64,000 nucleotides of DNA from Zoogloea sp. (GTDB taxonomy: Bacteria > Pseudomonadota > Gammaproteobacteria > Burkholderiales > Rhodocyclaceae): positions 91,613 through 155,612 of the forward strand of contig NZ_JAKLLN010000010.1 in the NCBI RefSeq assembly GCF_023150065.1, given 5' to 3'. Shown here piece after piece: positions 53,699 to 59,377 of this stretch (position 1 is its first letter; each line of letters opens with the position of its first letter). The notes below the pieces were generated by a model. It did not search any database. It had not been told where the DNA came from and worked only from the letters and a program-made list of their open reading frames with translations. The position numbers and the translations under genes were made by a program.

Positions 53699-53813
53699 TG
53701 GCTCAAAATGTATGGCTCATAAAATAGCCTGGCTCAAAATAAGAATCAACGATTTTGAGCTATGGTTCAGCTGGGCCTTTGTGGGTGGCTCAAAAGGTAT
53801 AGATTTTGAGCTG
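53699..53813. promoter_or_regulatory. res-like recombination site with three subsites
   Basis: Three sites built from the half-site TGGCTCAAAAT lie directly upstream of the resolvase. Farthest is a 28-base site (53786-53813): TGGCTCAAAA, seven bases, ATTTTGAGCTG. Next is a 33-base site (53730-53762) with inverted TGGCTCAAAAT and ATTTTGAGCTA. Nearest is a looser site (about 53699-53729) with TGGCTCAAAAT and an imperfect inverse. Lengths of 28, about 33-34 and a shorter accessory site, with the crossover site farthest from the gene, match the Tn3-type res layout. It probably also holds the resolvase promoter and mediates autoregulation. Confidence 0.8.
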
Positions 53814-53879
53814 CATGCCGAAACGAGAAAATCCAGAGTCGGTCTGAAAGAGTGAAGACGCCTGCACCAGAAAGCACAA

Positions 53880-53898
53880 CGCCGGGAAATGCCCGGCG
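53880..53898. terminator. Hairpin downstream of the XRE gene
   Basis: The arms CGCCGGG and CCCGGCG enclose AAATG, about 40 bases past the stop of the minus-strand gene at 53939. The minus-strand 3' side is mildly T-rich. It is a probable terminator. Confidence 0.55.
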
Positions 53899-53938
53899 CT
53901 GCTGTGTGTTGCTTCCCTAGTCGGGCTGGCAGGTGCTG

Positions 53939-54232
53939 CTACCCCTGCAACGCCTTTACCGCTGCCCGCGGGTCATGCTGAAAGATCCGCAGCAATGCCC
54001 GGGCCGGGCCCGTGGGGCGGGTGCGGCGTTGCTCCCAGTTCTCGACGGTGCGGCGTGACACCCCCAACAGGGCTGCAAGTTCCTTTTGGGTCACGTCCGC
54101 CGCTTCACGAATGGCGTGCACATCGGGGTCGGGAACGGTCGTTACCTTCAGCCCCGGCACGTCCTCGCCGCGCATGTGGGCGGCCATTTCCTTGACGCCC
54201 TGCATGAGGGAGGCAAAGTCCTTTTCATTCAT
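53939..54232 (-). CDS. XRE-family helix-turn-helix regulator (HigA/NadS-like)
   Basis: A 97-residue protein. The N-terminus is MNEKDFASLMQGVKEMAAHM, and the C-terminal half is an XRE helix-turn-helix: IREAADVTQKELAALLGVSR, RTVENWEQRRTRPTGPARA. This layout is typical of antitoxins of the HigBA/RelE type and of NadS-type regulators. The start at 54232 is preferred over 54250. No RelE-like toxin gene lies next to it; the gap to mazF is 56 bases and holds at most a 20-codon frame. It is an orphan antitoxin-like regulator or a regulator of the island. Confidence 0.85.
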   Translation of the reverse strand: MNEKDFASLMQGVKEMAAHMRGEDVPGLKVTTVPDPDVHAIREAADVTQKELAALLGVSRRTVENWEQRRTRPTGPARALLRIFQHDPRAAVKALQG

Positions 54233-54288
54233 TGCGAAGCACCCCTTCAATCAGCTTTGCCAATTGCCGGGCCTGGTCGGGTGTCATG

Positions 54289-54621
54289 TCAAGGGGCGAA
54301 CAACTCTTGAAGCACTTCCAGCACCTGCTGTAACTCCCCCTCCTGCACCGCGCCAAGCCGCTTCACCAATCGCAGTTTGTCCACCGCCCGAATCTGGTCA
54401 AGCAGCACCAGCCCGGACTTTTCATCAAACTCCACGGATATTCGGAACGGTGCCGAAAAACCTTTGCTGGTGAGCGGCGCAACCAGAGCGGTGCGCAAAG
54501 AGCCGTGAATCTCGAGCGGCGACACCACCAGGCACGGCCGCGTTTTTTTGATCTCGGCGCCAAGGGTTGGATCGAGCGAAACCAGCCACACGTCGCCCCG
54601 CTGCAGGGCGGGTTTCACCAT
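54289..54621 (-). CDS. mazF: MazF/PemK-family endoribonuclease toxin
   Basis: A 110-residue toxin. It has LQRGDVWLVSLDPTLGAEIK, KTRPCLVVSPLEIHGSLRTA, LVAPLTSKGF and LVLLDQIRAVDKLRL, the conserved MazF strands with the Arg/Thr/Ser sites used in mRNA cleavage. The ATG overlaps the last codons of the antitoxin gene by seven bases, as in most mazEF pairs. The start at 54621 gives the usual length. It likely stabilises the island. Confidence 0.93.
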   Translation of the reverse strand: MVKPALQRGDVWLVSLDPTLGAEIKKTRPCLVVSPLEIHGSLRTALVAPLTSKGFSAPFRISVEFDEKSGLVLLDQIRAVDKLRLVKRLGAVQEGELQQVLEVLQELFAP

Positions 54622-54863
54622 TCCCACTCCCCGCTGTCTTCCTCGGGGAAGGTCACGGGCCATACCTCTTCGTCTTCCCCTCGTGCGGCGATCTCGGCCG
54701 CCGCCGCTGCCCAGCCGGCACGCGTCGCCCGCACGGGCGCAATCACCAGCCGCCCGGCCTCCACTGTCAGCTCTACCGCGTCCTGTATCTGGCATTCCGC
54801 CAGGAGTGCCGCGGGAATCAGCACTCCCCGCGAGTTCCCCACCTTGCGCACTGTCGTTCTCAT
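54615..54863 (-). CDS. mazE: MazE-type antitoxin (AbrB/SpoVT fold)
   Basis: An 82-residue antitoxin. The N-terminal swapped-hairpin DNA-binding domain has VRKVGNSRGVLIPAALL and VELTVEAGRLVIAP. The acidic C-terminus (AARGEDEEVWPVTFPEEDS) would wrap MazF. The start at 54863 has GAGGTGA upstream; a GTG at 54872 is possible and would add three residues. An AT-rich palindromic stretch at 54883-54900 is a likely operator for autorepression. Confidence 0.92.
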   Translation of the reverse strand: MRTTVRKVGNSRGVLIPAALLAECQIQDAVELTVEAGRLVIAPVRATRAGWAAAAAEIAARGEDEEVWPVTFPEEDSGEWEW

Positions 54864-54882
54864 GGCCGTCACCTCGTTAATA

Positions 54883-54900
54883 GTTATAACAAGGTTATAC
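54883..54900. promoter_or_regulatory. Candidate mazE operator
   Basis: The eight-base palindrome GTTATAAC (54883-54890) is followed by AAGGTTATAC, giving the inverted pair TATAAC...GTTATA in an otherwise GC-rich setting, about 20 bases upstream of the mazE start. MazE proteins repress their own promoter at AT-rich palindromes. Confidence 0.5.
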
Positions 54901-54960
54901 CGACAGGCCCACTACAGCAACCGGACGGCGGAAAATTTCCCCCATGCCCCCCGTGAAGGC

Positions 54961-55002
54961 ACTGCCAAAACTGCCAAATTAAGAAAAGACAGTTTTGGCA
55001 GT
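54961..55002. repeat. 13-base perfect inverted repeat between mazE and the DUF3987 gene
   Basis: ACTGCCAAAACTG (54961-54973) and CAGTTTTGGCAGT (54990-55002) enclose 16 A-rich bases; the left arm is followed by a partial direct repeat (CTGCCAAA). It lies 33 bases past the stop of the DUF3987 gene and upstream of mazE. No T-run of a normal terminator is present. It may be a recombination or regulator site. Confidence 0.7.
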
Positions 55003-55034
55003 ACGGCCTTGGCGCACATGGGCAGAAATTCCCC

Positions 55035-56615
55035 TCAGTGCTGTACTGGCACAGCCTTGGGATTGGCCACATACAGGGTACGGGGCTTTGTCCTGGAGGG
55101 CTCCTGCCATTCCTCCAAGTGCCCCAACTCCACCAGCAGCCCGAGGCCTTCCGCCACACGCTTCTGATCGGCCAGCCCTGACCACCCCGGCCGCCATACG
55201 TCCCGGCTCCCGAACCCCTCCCGCACCAGATCCCCCTTCCTCACCCGCTCCAGGATCCGCCTGGCCGTATCCACCTCGCCCGACTGGGCCACCCCGTAAC
55301 ACCGCCGGGCATGCGTCTGCAGATACACGCTCCAGTGCAGCGCCCGCAGGGTGGAGGCGAAGCCCACCGGGCCGTGGTATCCATCCGCCAGGTGGAAGGC
55401 TAAGGCAAGGGCCGGCACCAGCTTGCGGTACTTGGCCAGGTGCGATTCAAGAGCCGGGTAGAGGTCGCCCGTGCGCAGCTCCGCCTCAAAGCCCGTGCGC
55501 CATTCGGTAAAGGCCTCGAGGGCTTCCGGGTCGAAGCGCAGGAAGGGCGGGCCGTCCGGGGCTTCCTGCTCGGCCCCACGGGCCAGGGGATCGAGGGCGT
55601 CCAGCTCCTCGAACACCTGGAAGGCCGCATCCTTGGCCGGGCCATCGGGGTAGCGGTCCACGTTCTTCCAGGCCCCACCGGTCTCGGGCCACACCAGCAG
55701 GCCGAAGCGGGCGAGCATGCCGTCATCTGATGCCCCACCCCGCATGGCGGCCCGCAGGTATTCGCCCAGGGGGCCGGGCTGGGCGCCGCCGATCACACCC
55801 AGGCACACCGCCGGCACGCGGCGGTGGCCTCGCCCGATGCGGTCGAAGGTCCATCCGTCCTTGCCGTTCCAGCCGGTCATGAGGAAGGCACGCAGCTCCG
55901 CGGCATCCTCCCTGTCCAGGCCAGCGAGCCAGCCGGGCAGCTCGTCCCGCACCACCAGCAGCCCACGGGGGTTCTCAATGAGCTTCTCGGCCAGGGCCTC
56001 CACGGTGGCGCTGGCCACGGTGTAGCGGCGCAGGATGGGGGCTTCGTCGGCATCGGGGCTCAGGAAGCTGGCCACGTCCACCAGGGCGTTCGGGTCTTTG
56101 CGCAAGGCCTTGGTGGCTTCGCTCTTGCGGGCTTCGGCCCGGGCCTTGGCGATTTCGCTTTCTGCCCGCCACTGGCCTTGCGCAGCGGTCCATTCCTCCA
56201 GGGCACGGGCCTCCAGGCGTACCAGCGGGGCCAGGGCCGCCATCATGGCCGGGCTTTTCATCATCCCCGGCCGGCCGACGATGCAGCCCCACAGGTTGGG
56301 AAACTCCTGCCAGTCGCTGCGGGCCTGGGGGCGGATGGCGCAGCGCCGCCCCACTAGGTTGCCCAGGGCGGCCACCATGGGCACCGCAACGAAGTCCGGC
56401 GGGCACTGCATGCGGTCGGCCACGTCTTGCACCCAGGGGCGCAGGCGCTCCGGGAGCATGGCGTAATCGAAGGGCGCCACCGGCGCCAGGCCCTCGGGCA
56501 GGGGCTGGGGATCGGGCCACGAGGCCACCGGCCAGGTGCGCGGGTCGCCCAGGGCCGGAGCCAGGGCGGCCCGCTCTTCGAGGCGGGCGGGCTCATAGGG
56601 TGGCGGGGCCTTCAT
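55035..56615 (-). CDS. DUF3987-family P-loop protein (island replication-type)
   Basis: A 526-residue protein. A Walker A-like loop GRPGMMKSPAM follows PNLWGCIVGR (about residue 115). A Walker B-like strand occurs in GLLVVRDELPGWL (about 235), then FLMTGWNGKDGWTFDRIGRG and CLGVIGGAQPGPL. This set is the DUF3987 (YfjI-like) family, common on phage-like islands and associated with primase or replication genes. The middle has a helical Lys/Arg/Glu stretch (ESEIAKARAEARKSEATKAL). It is the last gene of a chain of four joined by ATGA overlaps. Exact biochemical role is unknown. Confidence 0.88.
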   Translation of the reverse strand: MKAPPPYEPARLEERAALAPALGDPRTWPVASWPDPQPLPEGLAPVAPFDYAMLPERLRPWVQDVADRMQCPPDFVAVPMVAALGNLVGRRCAIRPQARSDWQEFPNLWGCIVGRPGMMKSPAMMAALAPLVRLEARALEEWTAAQGQWRAESEIAKARAEARKSEATKALRKDPNALVDVASFLSPDADEAPILRRYTVASATVEALAEKLIENPRGLLVVRDELPGWLAGLDREDAAELRAFLMTGWNGKDGWTFDRIGRGHRRVPAVCLGVIGGAQPGPLGEYLRAAMRGGASDDGMLARFGLLVWPETGGAWKNVDRYPDGPAKDAAFQVFEELDALDPLARGAEQEAPDGPPFLRFDPEALEAFTEWRTGFEAELRTGDLYPALESHLAKYRKLVPALALAFHLADGYHGPVGFASTLRALHWSVYLQTHARRCYGVAQSGEVDTARRILERVRKGDLVREGFGSRDVWRPGWSGLADQKRVAEGLGLLVELGHLEEWQEPSRTKPRTLYVANPKAVPVQH

Positions 56616-57019
56616 GGCTGCACCTCCACCCCGCGGGCTTCGCTGATGATGAACTCGGCCACGGGCACCTTGCCCGGCCGCAGCAGGATCAAGCGCTTGG
56701 GGCGGGCCGCTACCAGTTCGGCCAGCAGATGGCGCAGGCGCTCCGGGTCGGGCGCCGGCAAGGTCACCACCAGCACCGACAGGGCCGCCAGGTAACGCCA
56801 GTCGAGCCGGCCGGGGTGGAAGTCCGGCGGGCAGCAGATGGCCGGCCCCAGGCCGGTGACCCGCCCCGCGGGCCAGCGGTCCAGATACACCGCCACCTGC
56901 CGCTGTGCCGGCACCAGATCCCGCGCCCGGGCGTCGGCCAGGTCGCGGGCATAGGCCGGCAGGCGCCGGCCCGGGGAGCAGCGCCAGAAGACGCGGGGGT
57001 CTGTCTGGGGCGCAGTCAT
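56612..57019 (-). CDS. Hypothetical island protein
   Basis: A 135-residue protein of no family I recognise. Features are WRCSPGRRLPAYARDLADAR, VAVYLDRWPAGRVTGLGPAI and a C-terminal alpha/beta stretch (PDPERLRHLLAELVAARPKR, then LILLRPGKVPVAEFIISEARG). The repeated strand-helix look suggests a small alpha/beta fold. Both ends overlap neighbours by ATGA, so it is translated as part of the RadC-to-DUF3987 unit. Confidence 0.7.
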   Translation of the reverse strand: MTAPQTDPRVFWRCSPGRRLPAYARDLADARARDLVPAQRQVAVYLDRWPAGRVTGLGPAICCPPDFHPGRLDWRYLAALSVLVVTLPAPDPERLRHLLAELVAARPKRLILLRPGKVPVAEFIISEARGVEVQP

Positions 57020-57333
57020 GATGCCGGCCCCTCGGGCGCTGGAAACACCTCCCTTGCGAGACACAGGGCGCGCAGCAGTTTGCGCAAGGCCACCGCTTCG
57101 GGGTCGGGGCTGTCCAGGCGCCACCGGCCCTGGGTGAGCACCGCAGCGGCGGCTTCGGCCGCGGCGAACAGATCCGGGGCGGCGGCGATCAAGGCTTCGT
57201 TGGCATCCGCCTCGGAACAGTCGCCCCACGAGTACAGCTCGCAGATCGTGACGCGGCTGACACCTAGGCCGGCAGCGATGCTGCGGTGCCCGGCACGGCG
57301 CCAGGGGCCGGGGGTGAAGGTCGGGGCGGTCAC
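57016..57333 (-). CDS. Hypothetical phage-type small protein
   Basis: A 105-residue protein. It starts TAPTFTPGPWRRAGHRSIAA and has EADANEALIAAAPDLFAAAE, the 'TPGPW...N..LIAAAPDL' pattern seen in many small phage and island proteins of unknown function. It overlaps both neighbours by ATGA. Nothing points to a biochemical role. Confidence 0.7.
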   Translation of the reverse strand: MTAPTFTPGPWRRAGHRSIAAGLGVSRVTICELYSWGDCSEADANEALIAAAPDLFAAAEAAAAVLTQGRWRLDSPDPEAVALRKLLRALCLAREVFPAPEGPAS

Positions 57334-57911
57334 ATTAGCCCCCTTTCAGCGAAGCTCATGGGGCGGGCGGCACCACCCACGATGAAGTGATCGAGGACAG
57401 TGACATCGATCAAGGCAAGCGCGCTTTTCAGCGAGCTGGTAAGGGTGCGGTCGGCCGTGCTGGGCTCCGCCACACCGGAAGGGTGGTTATGCGCAAGGAT
57501 GACGGCAGAGGCATTTAGCTCAATGCATCTTCTAATCACCTCACGCGGATAGACGCTGGTTTGGTTGAGCGTCCCAACGAATAGCGGTTCGCAAGATATG
57601 GCCCGGTTCTGCGAGTCCAAGAAGATGACGTAGAACACCTCCCGGGCTTCCTCGGCCAACTCTAAAACCAAGAAATCCCGGACCACCTTTGGGCTGTCGA
57701 AAGTCGCTCCAGGCTCACCCAGGCGCCGGGAAAGCACCTTTTTGGCGCGGGCAATCAGCCGGTCTTCACGGGTCATTGTGGCCGGGTCCATCACGCATCG
57801 GCTGATGGGGGAGGCGTAGAGCGCACTGGCTTCCCGCACCAGGTAGCGGCGTTGCAGCATGGAGACGGCTTCCGTCCCGCGGTGTGCTTTGGGTTGAGCT
57901 TTGGAGGTCAT
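57330..57911 (-). CDS. RadC/JAB-domain protein
   Basis: A 193-residue protein. The C-terminal ~130 residues are the RadC-type JAB domain: FYVIFLDSQNRAISCEPLF, the metal motif ILAHNHPSGVAEPSTADRT and VLDHFIVGG. The usual N-terminal helix-hairpin-helix of chromosomal RadC is absent, as in the short island versions. Function is uncertain despite the old 'DNA repair' label; on plasmids and islands the family sits near replication genes. The start at 57911 (MTSKAQPKAHRG) follows a GGAGG-like stretch poorly, so it is the least certain point. It is the first gene of the ATGA-linked unit. Confidence 0.85.
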   Translation of the reverse strand: MTSKAQPKAHRGTEAVSMLQRRYLVREASALYASPISRCVMDPATMTREDRLIARAKKVLSRRLGEPGATFDSPKVVRDFLVLELAEEAREVFYVIFLDSQNRAISCEPLFVGTLNQTSVYPREVIRRCIELNASAVILAHNHPSGVAEPSTADRTLTSSLKSALALIDVTVLDHFIVGGAARPMSFAERGLM

Positions 57912-58013
57912 GCTGCAGCCCTCCACGCGAAAGCCAGGCGCCAAGCCAGCACGGGGCCGACCAGGGGGCGCAGGGCGCGGTAAAGCTGCAGGGAGAAAGC
58001 GGGGGATGCAGGC

Positions 58014-58033
58014 GCGTGCAGACGTCTGCACGC
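58014..58033. repeat. 20-base perfect palindrome
   Basis: GCGTGCAGACGTCTGCACGC is a perfect palindrome upstream of the RadC-type gene. Its 12-base core GCAGACGTCTGC recurs at 61156-61167 inside the primase gene. It is a candidate binding site for a dimeric regulator or partition/replication protein. Confidence 0.7.
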
Positions 58034-58062
58034 CAAGGCGAGTGTTGCCATGGTGTGATGCT

Positions 58063-58246
58063 CCTAGGATTCGGACTGAATCCGCTCACCGTCGCCAAAC
58101 GGGGGGCGGGCCAAAGCGGGGTTGGCGAACCGGCATCCTAGGAACCGGCAGCCCGTGAGGGCTCCCCACCCGGCCCACCATAGAACAGGCGCACTACGGG
58201 TGCTACGGACGTAAAAAAAGCCGCGGGGCGGCAGTGTCCGCCTAGG
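58063..58246. repeat. CCTAGG-centred repeat set
   Basis: CCTAGG occurs at 58063, 58137 and 58241. The first and second head inverted arms (CCTAGGAT...GCCAAAC against GTTGGCGAACCGGCATCCTAGG). The first and third share CCTAGGAA/T...GTCGCCAAAC in direct order. CCTAGG is rare in DNA of this GC content, so three copies within 184 bases are notable. Confidence 0.5.
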
Positions 58247-58397
58247 AATGTTCGGGTCGCCAAACCCGGTCACCACTGTTTAGGTGACGGCCGCATGATG
58301 GGGGCGGCCGGGCGGCCACGTCAAGCCTTTGCGCGCGGCAACCGGGGGAAGAGAGCTCTACGCCAGTTTGCGCAGGCGGCGACTGAAGGCAGGGGAA

Positions 58398-58510
58398 TGT
58401 TCCCACCGTTCCCACTATGTTGACTGAGAGTGGGAACAATCATATCTACTGGGAACCCGCGCCCCGCTTGGGTTTCGGAGATGTGTTCCCACTGTTCCCA
58501 GTGTTCCCGC
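58398..58510. repeat. Iteron-like 9-base repeats (TGTTCCCAC type), cluster 1
   Basis: Two tandem copies lie at 58398-58415, two inverted copies (GTGGGAAC at 58430, CTGGGAAC at 58449), and three tandem copies at 58484-58510 (TGTTCCCAC, TGTTCCCAG, TGTTCCCGC). Regular 9-base spacing resembles iterons or a cooperative binding array. Confidence 0.65.
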
Positions 58511-58924
58511 TGTTTTCTGGCTAGCGGGGGCGGGAGTGATGCGGTTCAACCTGCCGCGGGCCTTGAATCCCTTGTGCGGCAAGGCGTGCAGTTGGCGCCC
58601 TGGTCCGTTGTCTTGGATCTTGTGCGCCAGGCTATGCAGGGGGCTGCAGGTGCCTGGATCGGGCCGGATCTTCTGAAAAAGAAGGAATCTGGATCATCGT
58701 CCGTAGCATGGGGTTTCCTCTTGACCCCCCCACCCCCTAGAAAATGTCCCCATAAAACTGGGATTAACCGTACGGTCCTGACGGGGCCAGGTGCTCGACT
58801 TTTGCCTACCCCCTCCTCTTGGGCCTGCCAAGAAAAAATCCCAAAACTCGCGCACGTGAAAATTTGGCTAACTGTCCGGTCCTGCGGCCAGGTCGGCCAA
58901 AGATTCACACCCCCCCTGGTGTGG

Positions 58925-59377
58925 TCACCAGAATGGATGCAGTGCCCAGGCCTGGCAGTCGGCTCCGTGATCGGCAGGCAGCTGGCGGAGGGGATGCCCA
59001 GGCCCGAAGGCGGGGGGCAGGTCGGGCCGGCCACCGCACAGCCCATCCGAGAGGCCAGGCCGGGCGAAGTGTTCGCAGTTCCGGCAAGTGTGTTCGCGGG
59101 GTGCTTTTACTGGCGCAGATGCTCCGGGAACCCCACCCCCACCCGGCGCGTTCAATGACGTATGACTTGAATTTTCATGTAGTCCCTTCCTTGTCCCTTC
59201 TAAAACGTCGGGAACACTGGGAACGTGGGAACACAAGACACTATTTTCTTTTGAATCAGCGTCTTGAGTGATGGATTCTGTTCCCACTCCCTGGCCCGTG
59301 TTCCCCCTGCCTTGATGGGAACAGGCCGATTCAAGGGCGGAATCGATGGTTTTGAGCCATTCATCCATGGTCGGCAT
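58925..59377 (-). CDS. Cys-rich small protein of replication islands
   Basis: A 150-residue protein whose ATG overlaps the end of the primase gene (start 59377; 59368 also possible). The N-terminus is MPTMDEWLKTIDSALESACS. The middle is low-complexity and encodes the second iteron-like repeat cluster (VLCSHVPSVPDV). The C-terminal 50 residues look like a conserved zinc-binding unit: TCRNCEHFARPGLSDGLCGG, then RPDLPPAFGPGHPLRQLPAD and a last Cys-x-x-Trp. I have seen this C-rich ending in proteins that follow primase genes on betaproteobacterial islands; function is unknown to me. Confidence 0.7.
   Translation of the reverse strand: MPTMDEWLKTIDSALESACSHQGRGNTGQGVGTESITQDADSKENSVLCSHVPSVPDVLEGTRKGLHENSSHTSLNAPGGGGVPGASAPVKAPREHTCRNCEHFARPGLSDGLCGGRPDLPPAFGPGHPLRQLPADHGADCQAWALHPFW
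59210..59323. repeat. Iteron-like 9-base repeats, cluster 2
   Basis: Three near-tandem GGGAAC copies lie at 59210-59232 with 9-base periodicity. TGTTCCCAC at 59279, TGTTCCCCC at 59299 and TGGGAACA at 59316 follow. The repeat unit is the same as at 58398-58510, but here it is inside the coding frame of the Cys-rich protein. Confidence 0.6.

Larger units (their letters stand above)
57912..58924. other. About 1 kb non-coding region rich in palindromes and short repeats
   Basis: No open frame here has family features or protein-like composition. The region holds a 20-base perfect palindrome (58014-58033), three CCTAGG-centred repeats (58063-58246), a cluster of 9-base TGTTCCCAC-type repeats (58398-58510), and two lookalike stretches with ACCGTACGGTCCTG (about 58768) and ACTGTCCGGTCCTG (about 58870). 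It probably contains promoters for the RadC unit and could be an origin region of the element. Confidence 0.55.

Noticed and set aside
54225..54287. A 20-codon minus-strand frame between mazF and the XRE gene
   Set aside because: It is too short and overlaps the XRE start; it shows no toxin features.
58430..59158. A 242-codon plus-strand frame in the repeat region
   Set aside because: It spans low-complexity and repeat DNA, lacks a ribosome site, and overlaps the better-supported minus-strand Cys-rich gene.
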